Assembly (NCBI GenBank): GCA_002371115.1
Contig: DFFY01000002.1
Coordinates: forward strand, 1-16,364
Direction of reading: 5' to 3'
Length of the DNA: 16,364 bases
From: Bacteroidales bacterium UBA3764
GTDB taxonomy: Bacteria; Bacteroidota; Bacteroidia; Bacteroidales; UBA932
The notes under the pieces are model-generated. The model ran no database searches. It saw only the letters and a program-made list of their open reading frames with translations, and was not told the DNA's origin. Positions 6,957 through 13,626 of this stretch are shown here, piece after piece. Positions within the stretch are counted from its first letter, which is position 1. Every line of letters starts with the position of its first letter. The translations under genes were made by a program, and so were the position numbers.

Positions 6957-7781
6957 TTACAACTGCGCTATCAGCTTTTTGAAGAGGATGCTCATCTTGT
7001 CGGCGGCGGCGTCCGCAGCCTTGACGATGGCCTCGCCGTCGGTCACATAGTCGTCATCGTCGGTGGCATGGGCTACATCCGTGATGACGGACATGCCGAA
7101 GACCGGAATGCCGGCATGGCGGGCCACAATCACTTCCGGGGTGGTGCTCATGCCTACGGCGTCCGCTCCGATGGCGCGGAAGTAGCGGTACTCGGCCGGC
7201 GTTTCATAGGACGGACCGGTGCAGGCCACATAAACGCCTTTCTGCAGGCGGATGCCTTCCTTGAGGGCAATTCTCTCCGCCTGGCGGATAAGGGACGGGT
7301 CGTACGGCCGGGTCATGTCGGGAAAACGCGGGCCGAACTCGTCCAGGTTGGGGCCAATGAGCGGGTTGGGCAGCAGGTTGATATGGTCCTTGATAATCAT
7401 AAGGTCTCCCACATGATAGCCCAGGTTGGTGCCGCCGGCGGCGTTAGAAACAAACAGGTATTGAATACCAATTACTTCCATTACGCGGACGGGCAGCACC
7501 ACCAGGTTCATGCCATAGCCTTCATAATAATGGATGCGCCCCTGCATGGCAATCACCGTTTTGCCGGACAGCGTACCCACAATGAAATTGCCTTTATGGC
7601 CGATGGCCGTGCTCACCGGAAAACCGGGAATGTCCTTATAGGGGATGACCAGCGGGTTTTCAATTTGGTCGGCCAGCTTTCCCAGACCGCTTCCCAGGAC
7701 GATGCCCACGAGCGGTTGTCGGCCAGCCAAGCGGCCTTTTACATAGTCCGAAGCCAGGTTGATGGTATCTGCGTAACTCAT
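6957..7781 (-). CDS. Purine nucleoside phosphorylase paralogue 2, Asp at the base-specificity position
   Basis: A 274-residue trimeric-type (PNP/MTAP superfamily) phosphorylase, splitting purine nucleosides with phosphate into base and ribose-1-phosphate. Visible active-site parts are GSGLG (30-34), GHKGN (61-65), GRIHYYEGYG (81-90), NAAGG (113-117), GPSYETPAEY with Glu193, and GMSTTPEVIVARHAG (210-224). At the position of human PNP Asn243 it has Asp235 (codon GAT, minus strand 7079-7077), as MTA phosphorylase does. Human PNP mutagenesis showed that Asn to Asp lets the enzyme use adenosine. Otherwise the motifs are PNP-like (GMST, not the NMTT of MTAP). The position of human His257, which contacts the ribose 5'-OH, is Gly249. 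The start overlaps the stop of paralogue 1 (ATGA). A preference for 6-aminopurine nucleosides is inferred. Confidence 0.93.
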   Translation of the reverse strand: MSYADTINLASDYVKGRLAGRQPLVGIVLGSGLGKLADQIENPLVIPYKDIPGFPVSTAIGHKGNFIVGTLSGKTVIAMQGRIHYYEGYGMNLVVLPVRVMEVIGIQYLFVSNAAGGTNLGYHVGDLMIIKDHINLLPNPLIGPNLDEFGPRFPDMTRPYDPSLIRQAERIALKEGIRLQKGVYVACTGPSYETPAEYRYFRAIGADAVGMSTTPEVIVARHAGIPVFGMSVITDVAHATDDDDYVTDGEAIVKAADAAADKMSILFKKLIAQL

Positions 7782-8605
7782 AGTTTTTCAATCATTCTTG
7801 TAATTAAACGAGTCATTTTGTCCGCTGCGGCGTTGGCTGCGATGACAACGTCTTCGCCATCGTTCTCGTAATCTTCGGCATAGTCGTCGTGGGCCTCGTT
7901 GGTGATGACGGATATGCCGAAGACCGGAATGCCGGCATGGCGGGCCACAATGACCTCCGGGATGGTGCTCATGCCCACGGCGTCGCCGCCGATGGTGCGG
8001 AAGTACTTGTATTCCGCCGGTGTCTCATAGGACGGACCGGTGCCGCCCACATATACGCCTTTCTGGAGTTGGATGCCTTCCTCCGCGGCAACGCTGGAAG
8101 CCAGCCGGATGAGGGTGGGGTCATACGGGCGGGTCATGTCCGGGAAGCGCGGGCCAAAATCGTCAAAATTGGGGCCGATCAGCGGATTGGGCAGCAGGTT
8201 GATATGGTCGCGGATAATCATGAGGTCTCCCACGTGGAAGGCCAGGTTGGTGCCGCCGGCGGCGTTGGAAACAAAGAGGCGACGGATGCCGCAGCCGATC
8301 ATGACGCGGATGGGCAGTACTACTTTGTCCATGCCGTAGCCCTCATAATAATGGATGCGCCCCTGCATGGCGATGACCATTTTCCCGCCCAGGGTGCCCA
8401 CGATGAAGTTTCCTTTATGCCCTGTTGCGGTGGAAACGGGGAAACCGGGCAACTCCCGGTAGGGGACGACGACAGGGTCTTGAATGTGGTCTGCCAGACT
8501 GCCCAGGCCGCTGCCCAGGACAATGCCTAATTCCGGTTGACGACCCGCGATTCGTTCTTTCAGGCGCGCGGTAATTCCATTGATATTTTCTATTCTTGGA
8601 TCCAT
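7778..8605 (-). CDS. punA: Purine nucleoside phosphorylase paralogue 1 (6-oxopurine type)
   Basis: A 275-residue PNP of the same trimeric family as its downstream neighbour, roughly 70% identical by eye. It has GSGLG (31-35), GHKGN (62-66), GRIHYYEGYG, NAAGG (114-118), Glu194 in GPSYE, and GMSTIPEVIVARHAG. It keeps Asn236 (codon AAC, minus strand 7900-7898) where human PNP has Asn243, so inosine and guanosine are the expected substrates. Like paralogue 2 it has Gly (Gly250) in place of human His257. ATG 8603-8605 is chosen because the protein aligns with paralogue 2 from there; the longer frame to 8695 runs into the deaminase gene. It lies 11 bases after the deaminase stop and overlaps paralogue 2 by four bases. 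Confidence 0.95.
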   Translation of the reverse strand: MDPRIENINGITARLKERIAGRQPELGIVLGSGLGSLADHIQDPVVVPYRELPGFPVSTATGHKGNFIVGTLGGKMVIAMQGRIHYYEGYGMDKVVLPIRVMIGCGIRRLFVSNAAGGTNLAFHVGDLMIIRDHINLLPNPLIGPNFDDFGPRFPDMTRPYDPTLIRLASSVAAEEGIQLQKGVYVGGTGPSYETPAEYKYFRTIGGDAVGMSTIPEVIVARHAGIPVFGISVITNEAHDDYAEDYENDGEDVVIAANAAADKMTRLITRMIEKL

Positions 8606-8616
8606 GATAAAGGTGG

Positions 8617-9867
8617 TTAGATTTGTGACAAAACGCTGCGGGCGCCCGCAAGGATTTCTTCTTCTCCGGGCACGAGGCGGTCCCGCATCACCCATTTCCC
8701 TTTTACCATCACCGAGGAGATGACGTCGCTGTGTGCGGCATAGACCAGATTGGCCTCTACGCTGCCGGGGGAAAGGAAGGCGACGTCATTGAGGTTTACT
8801 AAGGAGAGATCTGCCCAGGCGCCTTCCCGGATGACGCCGGTGTCAAGCCCCAGGGCCTTGGCCCCGTGGACCGTGGCGCAGTCCATGAGCTCTTCCAGGG
8901 GCATGGCTGCGGGGTTGTTGCGCCAGGCTTTCTGCAGGAGCGCCGTGTTCTTCATGTGCTCCAGCATGTCCATGTTGTTGGCCGATGCCGCTCCGTCCGT
9001 CCCCAGGCATACATTGGCACCGGCATCCCGCAGCTCGTTGTAACGGAAGCGGAAGCCGGAAGCCAGCTTGAGGTTGGAGTTGATGTTGTGCACGCAGTTT
9101 ACATGCCGGTTGCCCAGGATGCGGACATCGTTGTCTGACAGGTGCAGGGTGTGTGCGGCAATCACATGCGGTCCCAGGATGCCCAGCTGCTCAAAGTATT
9201 CGGTGGGGGAGAGCCCGGCATGGGCATGGTGGCAGTCTTCGACTTCCGCCCGGGTTTCCGCCAGGTGCAGGTGTACCTTGAGCCCGTGGTCCAGGGCGAA
9301 CTGGTTGGCCCAGAGGATGTTTTCCCGGCATACGGTGTAAACCGAGTGGATGGAGATGGCAAATGGACATTCGTCGCCCCAATCCAGGGTGCGCTCATAC
9401 AGACGCATGCAGGCTTCCCGCTGTTTGCGGGCCAGCTCCGGATTGTGGGAGTCCAGGAAAATAAATGACACTACCGGACGCAGGCCTACGTCCAGTGCGG
9501 CCTGGCGTGCGTGCGGACAGAACCAGTATTGGTCGTTGAAGGTGGTGGTGCCGCTCTTGACCATCTCCAGGCAGGCGGCTTTGGTCCCCCAGTAGATGAA
9601 GTCGCGGTCCAGTCTGGCCTCGATTTTCCAGATGTTGTTGAGCCAGTCGTACAGTGACAGGTCCTCATGAATGCCGCGCAGCATGAGCATGGCGGCGTGC
9701 GTGTGCATGTTGATAAAGCCTGGAATTACGGCGTAATGGGTGCTGTCCACTACTTCTGTGCCGGGGAGCGGCTGCGTGGCGGGGCCTATGTGGCTGATGC
9801 GCCCGTCATCCCCGATGAGGATGTCGGTGCGGCGGTTCTGGTGCAGGATGTTTTTCAGGAGGATCAT
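8617..9867 (-). CDS. mtaD: Amidohydrolase, probable 5'-methylthioadenosine/S-adenosylhomocysteine deaminase
   Basis: A 416-residue cytoplasmic zinc hydrolase of the TRZ/ATZ/SAH-deaminase branch of the amidohydrolase superfamily. Metal and catalytic residues are all visible: HTH (His55, His57) in PGFINMHTHAAM, His201 and Glu204 in HLHLAET, His239 in AAHTLHLS, and Asp291 in GTDGAASANNMDML. These fit the pattern of characterised MTA/SAH deaminases, which turn MTA or SAH into the inosine form. SNLKLASG is also typical. It leads a three-gene set with two purine nucleoside phosphorylases, which fits deamination followed by phosphorolysis. The ATG at 9865-9867 is only about 20 bases after the terminator of the PUR gene, and no TAnnTTTG is seen before it. 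Related enzymes act on other aminated rings, so the substrate is inferred. Confidence 0.88.
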   Translation of the reverse strand: MILLKNILHQNRRTDILIGDDGRISHIGPATQPLPGTEVVDSTHYAVIPGFINMHTHAAMLMLRGIHEDLSLYDWLNNIWKIEARLDRDFIYWGTKAACLEMVKSGTTTFNDQYWFCPHARQAALDVGLRPVVSFIFLDSHNPELARKQREACMRLYERTLDWGDECPFAISIHSVYTVCRENILWANQFALDHGLKVHLHLAETRAEVEDCHHAHAGLSPTEYFEQLGILGPHVIAAHTLHLSDNDVRILGNRHVNCVHNINSNLKLASGFRFRYNELRDAGANVCLGTDGAASANNMDMLEHMKNTALLQKAWRNNPAAMPLEELMDCATVHGAKALGLDTGVIREGAWADLSLVNLNDVAFLSPGSVEANLVYAAHSDVISSVMVKGKWVMRDRLVPGEEEILAGARSVLSQI

Positions 9868-9887
9868 CGCGGCTCACGTGGGGTTCG

Positions 9888-9913
9888 AAAAAACCGGCAG
9901 GGCGTGCCGGTTT
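9888..9913 (-). terminator. Rho-independent terminator after the PUR-family gene
   Basis: On the minus strand AAACCGGCA-CGCCC-TGCCGGTTT forms a perfect 9-bp stem with a 5-base loop followed by further T residues. It starts 7 bases after the stop of the gene at 9921 and ends about 20 bases before the deaminase start codon. Confidence 0.88.
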
Positions 9914-9920
9914 CCTCATG

Positions 9921-10268
9921 TTAGAACTCTTCTTCCGATGTTTCCTGTTCCTCGCGGGAAGGATACTGGCGGATGGGCTGGTCATGCAGCAAGTCGTGCA
10001 GAATGTAACGTACTGCATCCTGCAGCCCTTCCTGGAATTTTTCGAAATCTTCTTTATAAAGGAAAATCTTGTGTTTGTCGTAGGTGAAGGAGCCGTCCCT
10101 TTCCTGACGACGCTTGCTCTCCGTAATGGTGAGATAGAAGTCGTTGTTCCCCTTCGTAGTTTTTACATCGAAGAAATACGTCCTTTTTCCGGCACGGACC
10201 GGTTTGGAGTAAACATCCTCGGAGTTTCTCTCCTGAGCGTGGGAGCGCTCGTAATCTTCACTGTACAT
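9921..10268 (-). CDS. PUR-family DNA/RNA-binding protein (DUF3276)
   Basis: A 115-residue protein matching the small Bacteroidota PUR-alpha-like family. The core is a strand-rich PUR repeat, with GKRTYFFDVKTTKGNNDFYL, LTITESKR, HKIFLYKEDFEKF and FQEGLQDAVRYILHDLL, flanked by a charged N-terminal tail and an acidic C-terminus (EEQETSEEEF). Bacterial PUR proteins such as Borrelia BpuR bind single-stranded nucleic acid, so a role as a nucleic-acid chaperone or regulator is likely but not specific. The ATG 10266-10268 sits about 30 bases after an exact TAnnTTTG element and is divergent from nusB. A terminator follows the stop. Confidence 0.9.
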   Translation of the reverse strand: MYSEDYERSHAQERNSEDVYSKPVRAGKRTYFFDVKTTKGNNDFYLTITESKRRQERDGSFTYDKHKIFLYKEDFEKFQEGLQDAVRYILHDLLHDQPIRQYPSREEQETSEEEF

Positions 10269-10298
10269 ACCTTTGTTCGTTTTTTTGTTTTCTGCTTA

Positions 10299-10306
10299 CA
10301 AATTTA
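10299..10306 (-). promoter_or_regulatory. -7 promoter element TAAATTTG for the PUR-family gene
   Basis: Exact TAnnTTTG on the minus strand, 30 bases before the ATG at 10268. The start site would be near 10293. The -33 region is T-rich (TGTTTTTT) but is not an exact TTTG. Confidence 0.75.
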
Positions 10307-10327
10307 GGGAATTTTATTAAAAAACAC

Positions 10328-10335
10328 TAACTTTG
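10328..10335 (+). promoter_or_regulatory. -7 promoter element TAACTTTG for the nusB operon
   Basis: Exact TAnnTTTG, 20 bases before the nusB ATG. TTTA at 10303-10306, 21 bases upstream, is a possible weak -33. It is divergent from the promoter at 10299-10306, with 21 bases between the two elements. Confidence 0.75.
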
Positions 10336-10355
10336 CCTGAAATTTATTTGACATC

Positions 10356-11276
10356 ATGCTAAATCGCCGCATCTTAAGAATCAAGGCCTTCAAGGTCCTT
10401 TACGCCTGCGCGGAAAATCCGGACCTCACGTTGAAGGAGGCGCTCGACAGCCTTGAGGCCTCCTGCGAGGCCACCCGCGACCTTTATCTATATATGCTGG
10501 AACTCATCCCGGCCCTTACCCGGGAAGCCGCCCGCCGCACGGAAGCGGCCCGTGCCAAGTTCAATCCCACGGAAGAAGAACTTCATCCCAATCTCAAGTT
10601 TGTCAGGAACGGGGTCGCCGCCCTGCTGGAAGAAGATCCGGATTTTTGCAAGTTGCTGGAAAAGAAGAAATTCTCCTGGGACCAGAACGACGCTTTTGTC
10701 CACACGCTGTACGAAACCCTGAAGACCCGCCCCTATTACCAGGCATACATGCAGGAAGAGGGGCAGTCGCTTGCGGCGGACGCTGCCTTGTGGAAGCAGG
10801 TGTTCACACAGGAGCTCGAGGACGATGAAACCCTATGGGCCATCCTGGAAGACCTCTCCATCCATTGGGCCGACGATCTCCCGTATGTCCTGGGAAGCGT
10901 TGTCCGTACCCTGGACGAGATGGGCCGTACGGGGCGTTGGAACTATCCTCCGCTGTACCAGAGTGACGCCCGGGACTTCGTGCGTTCCCTCCTTACCGCC
11001 GCTTACGGTCGTTATGCGGCCTATTATGACCTTGTCGCCGGTTCCGTTTCCAAGTGGGACCAGGACCGGTTATATACCACGGACATCGTCCTTATTGCCA
11101 TGGGACTGGCAGAGGCGGAGACCTTCCCGGAAATTCCTGTCCGGGTCACCATCAATGAATACGTAGAAATTTCCAAATATTATTCAACGCCCAAGAGCCG
11201 CATCTTCGTGAACGGTCTGCTGGACCGCCTCATCAAGGACCGCGTGGCCCAGGGCATAATCAACAAAACTGTATGA
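10356..11276 (+). CDS. nusB: Transcription antitermination factor NusB, long form
   Basis: A 306-residue NusB, about twice the length of the E. coli protein, as is usual in Bacteroidota. NusB with NusE/S10 binds boxA RNA and supports rRNA antitermination. The N-terminus RRILRIKAFKVLYACAE matches the first NusB helix. A long, less familiar, acidic and aromatic helical stretch covers about residues 30-190. The canonical C-terminal half is recognisable in TTDIVLIAMGLAEAETFPEIP, VTINEYVEISKYYSTPKS and FVNGLLDRL. It is the first gene of the nusB–yajC–YbbR–coaE run, has its own promoter, and overlaps yajC by four bases (ATGA). Confidence 0.94.
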   Translation: MLNRRILRIKAFKVLYACAENPDLTLKEALDSLEASCEATRDLYLYMLELIPALTREAARRTEAARAKFNPTEEELHPNLKFVRNGVAALLEEDPDFCKLLEKKKFSWDQNDAFVHTLYETLKTRPYYQAYMQEEGQSLAADAALWKQVFTQELEDDETLWAILEDLSIHWADDLPYVLGSVVRTLDEMGRTGRWNYPPLYQSDARDFVRSLLTAAYGRYAAYYDLVAGSVSKWDQDRLYTTDIVLIAMGLAEAETFPEIPVRVTINEYVEISKYYSTPKSRIFVNGLLDRLIKDRVAQGIINKTV

Positions 11277-11614
11277 AGCTAATGTACACCCTCCTTCTCA
11301 TGGGACCCGCAGCCGCTCCGGCCGATGCCGCCGGTCAGCAGCCCAGCGCCTGGCCCACCATCCTCATGTTCGGCGCCATCATCCTAGTGATGTGGCTGTT
11401 CATGATCCGTCCGCAGCGCAAGCAGCAGAAGGAAATGCAGGAATTCCGCAATGCCCTCAAGAAAGGGGACAAGGTGGTTACCGTGGGCGGTATCTACGGA
11501 GAAATTGTGGAAGTGAGTGAAAAAACCGTTCTCATCCGCGTGGACGGAGACGTCAAGCTCCGCGTGGACAAGCAGGGTCTGGTAAAAGACTACTCGGACG
11601 CGGAAAAGAAGTAA
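11273..11614 (+). CDS. yajC: Preprotein translocase subunit YajC
   Basis: A 113-residue inner-membrane protein of the Sec accessory complex (SecDF-YajC). It has one membrane helix (about residues 27-45, ending in FMIRPQRKQQKE) and then the conserved cytoplasmic part, LKKGDKVVTVGGIYGEIVEV and VLIRVDGDVKLRVDKQ. Ala- and Pro-rich residues precede the helix, as in relatives. The start lies in the ATGA overlap with nusB, and the stop is three bases before the next gene. Confidence 0.96.
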   Translation: MKLMYTLLLMGPAAAPADAAGQQPSAWPTILMFGAIILVMWLFMIRPQRKQQKEMQEFRNALKKGDKVVTVGGIYGEIVEVSEKTVLIRVDGDVKLRVDKQGLVKDYSDAEKK

Positions 11615-11617
11615 GCC

Positions 11618-12586
11618 ATGCCCCTGAAAGAGCGTATCAGGGAACGGATGAAAAGCTGGAACGGGGAGGGAATCATCATGATTCTTTCCCTGCTTCTTGC
11701 CGTGCTCATCTGGGTCCTGACCAATCTTTCAAAGGAATACTCCGGTACCATCAGCGTGCCGGTGGTGGCCCAGTGCAACATTGACGGCCATGGCATGGAA
11801 TCCACCAACACGGTGCTGGTGAGCGCCCGCTGCCGTACGGACGGCTTCCGTCTCCTGAGGGAGCGCAGCCGCCGGGAGCGCAAAGTGGTGGTGATTCCCT
11901 TTGACCGGGGGGACCTCCGCAACACTGCTCCGCATACCTATTGCGTCATCGGCGGTACCCTCAATTCTTATGTCAACCAGTTCTTCGGGGAAGGAGCGCA
12001 GGTAGAGGCTTTTATCTCGGATACCCTCAAGTTCTTTTTCCCGCCCGTCAATCACAAGCGGGTGCCGGTGGAAGTGGTAAAAAGCGTAGTGTGCCGCTCG
12101 CAGTATATGCCCAGCGGCCCGTTTCGCGTAACGCCCGATTCCATTACCGTCTATGGCGACGACCTGCATCTGGATGCGTTGGAACGGGTAACGGCTTCGC
12201 GACTGCTGCTTTCCGATGTACATGAATCCCAGCATGGGGTGTTGCGCCTGACGCCCGTCAAGGGCGTGCGCTTCTCTACGGAGGAAGTGAGCTTTGAACT
12301 GCCGGTCTCCCGTTTCGTGGAACTGCGCACCACCGTTCCCATCGAGGTGTGGAATGCGCCTGCCGGTCGCGAAATCCAGGTGTATCCGCCCACGGCTCAG
12401 GTGGTGATGCGCTGCGCGTTCCCGCTTACCAAGGATCCCATCCCGTCCTTCAAACTGTATGTGGACTGGAAAGACTTCAACGCCTCGCTTACCGGCCGTT
12501 GCGCCGCACGGACCATCCGCCTGCCTTCCGGCGTGCTGGATTATCGGGTGGAGCCGGAAGTGTTTGACTGCGTAGAACTCCACTGA
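11618..12586 (+). CDS. YbbR-like domain membrane-anchored protein
   Basis: A 322-residue protein with a cytoplasmic basic N-terminus, one membrane helix at about residues 19-37 (IIMILSLLLAVLIWVLTNLS) and a large outside part made of strand-rich repeats (for example VPVEVVKS, TPDSITVYGD, FVELRTTVPIEV, YPPTAQVVMRC). This matches YbbR/CdaR-type proteins. In Firmicutes CdaR regulates the diadenylate cyclase CdaA, but no cyclase is in this window, so the role here is open. The gene order yajC–YbbR–coaE is common in Bacteroidota. The stop shares one base with the coaE start (TGATG). Confidence 0.85.
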   Translation: MPLKERIRERMKSWNGEGIIMILSLLLAVLIWVLTNLSKEYSGTISVPVVAQCNIDGHGMESTNTVLVSARCRTDGFRLLRERSRRERKVVVIPFDRGDLRNTAPHTYCVIGGTLNSYVNQFFGEGAQVEAFISDTLKFFFPPVNHKRVPVEVVKSVVCRSQYMPSGPFRVTPDSITVYGDDLHLDALERVTASRLLLSDVHESQHGVLRLTPVKGVRFSTEEVSFELPVSRFVELRTTVPIEVWNAPAGREIQVYPPTAQVVMRCAFPLTKDPIPSFKLYVDWKDFNASLTGRCAARTIRLPSGVLDYRVEPEVFDCVELH

Positions 12587-13161
12587 TGCAAACCATTTTC
12601 CTTACCGGCCTGATCGGCAGCGGAAAATCCGCAGTAAGCGCCCTGCTACGTGAGCGGGGCATTCCTGTCTATGACTCGGACGCGAGGACCAAAACCTTGT
12701 ACGAGTGCAACCCCCGCCTGGTGGAAGCCCTGGAACAGACGCTGGACGTTCCGCTCCGTACGCCGGAAGGAAAACTGGACCGCAGGGCGCTTGCGGCCCG
12801 TATTTTCTCCTCTCCGGAGGCCCGTGAAAAGGTGGAGGCCCTGGTATATCCCGCCGTGTTGGAAGATTTTAAGCATTGGCGGGCGGAACAGCACGCTCCG
12901 TATGTGGTACTGGAGTCGGCCGTCATCCTTTCAAAACCCATTTTTGACGGCCTGGCCGACAAGGTGGTGCTGGTGACGGCGCCCCGTGCGCTGCGCCTGC
13001 AGCGGGTGATGGCCCGGGATGGCCTTTCCGAAGAGGACGTGGTGAGGCGGATGGATGCCCAGGAACTGCCGGAAAGTGCCATCGACACGGTTATTTGCAA
13101 CGATGGCTCGCTGGAACAGCTTCGCACTGCCGCCCAACAGGTGTTTTTTCCTAAAAAATGA
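12586..13161 (+). CDS. coaE: Dephospho-CoA kinase
   Basis: A 191-residue cytoplasmic kinase performing the last step of coenzyme A synthesis, phosphorylating the 3'-OH of dephospho-CoA. The Walker A loop is GLIGSGKS (8-15), followed by DSDAR (30-34), then LDRRALAARIFSSPEAREKVEALVYP across the CoA-binding region, and the lid and base-binding part VTAPRALRLQRVMARDGLSEEDVVRRM. Length is typical. It starts inside the previous stop codon and ends just before the promoter of the next unit, with no convincing terminator. Confidence 0.96.
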   Translation: MQTIFLTGLIGSGKSAVSALLRERGIPVYDSDARTKTLYECNPRLVEALEQTLDVPLRTPEGKLDRRALAARIFSSPEAREKVEALVYPAVLEDFKHWRAEQHAPYVVLESAVILSKPIFDGLADKVVLVTAPRALRLQRVMARDGLSEEDVVRRMDAQELPESAIDTVICNDGSLEQLRTAAQQVFFPKK

Positions 13162-13162
13162 C

Positions 13163-13170
13163 TATATTTG
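13163..13170 (+). promoter_or_regulatory. -7 promoter element TATATTTG for the DUF5606–rimO–lipoprotein unit
   Basis: Exact TAnnTTTG starting two bases after the coaE stop and 24 bases before the next ATG, with a start site near 13176. The -33 position is weak. It separates coaE from the following genes despite the short gap. Confidence 0.75.
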
Positions 13171-13194
13171 TAAGATTTTGAAACCTAAGATATC

Positions 13195-13626
13195 ATGAAA
13201 ACCGATCTCGCAAAAACCCTTTCCATCCGTGGTCAGCACGGACTGTTCAATTATATCGCCCAGTCGCGTACAGGTGCCATCGTAGAGGCCCTTTCCGATA
13301 AGAAGCGCGCCAACTTCGCCGCTGGCGCCGGCATCACCACCCTGGAAGACATCTCCATTTATACGGAAGAAGGAGAAGTGAAGCTTTCCGAGGTGTTCAT
13401 CAAGCTGCATGAGGTGTTGGGCGAGCAGGACGCTCCTTCTGCAAAGGCTGCCGATGCGGAGTTCAAGGCGCTTTTCGCCAAGGCCCTGCCCAATTATGAC
13501 GCAGGCCGTTTCTACGTGTCCCACATGAAGAAAGTGGTGGAGTGGTACAATGAACTGAAAAAATACGCTTCGCTGGAGTTCATGACCGACCAGGACCGCG
13601 AAGCCGCCGCCAAGGAGGAGGCCTGA
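13195..13626 (+). CDS. DUF5606 family protein (unknown function)
   Basis: A 143-residue soluble protein. The first 60 residues match what I know of the Bacteroidota DUF5606 family: LAKTLSIRGQHGLFNYIAQS, IVEALSDKKR and LEDISIYTEEGEVKLSEV. The rest is helical, with a charged C-terminal tail (DQDREAAAKEEA). No catalytic motif, signal peptide or membrane span is visible. It has its own promoter, and its TGA is followed at once by the rimO ATG (TGAATG), so the two are translationally linked. The function is unknown. Confidence 0.88.
   Translation: MKTDLAKTLSIRGQHGLFNYIAQSRTGAIVEALSDKKRANFAAGAGITTLEDISIYTEEGEVKLSEVFIKLHEVLGEQDAPSAKAADAEFKALFAKALPNYDAGRFYVSHMKKVVEWYNELKKYASLEFMTDQDREAAAKEEA

Noticed and set aside
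7040..8600. Long stretches of near-identical DNA between the two phosphorylase genes as a mobile repeat
   Set aside because: The similarity follows the protein alignment codon by codon with divergence at third positions, as expected for paralogous genes.
9874..9879. CACGTG palindrome before the deaminase gene as an operator
   Set aside because: A single 6-base palindrome in GC-rich DNA is expected by chance, and no second copy or longer dyad surrounds it.
13144..13159. TTTTTTCCTAAAAAA at the coaE end as a terminator
   Set aside because: The stem would be only A-T pairs around a 3-base loop with no GC clamp and no T-run after it.
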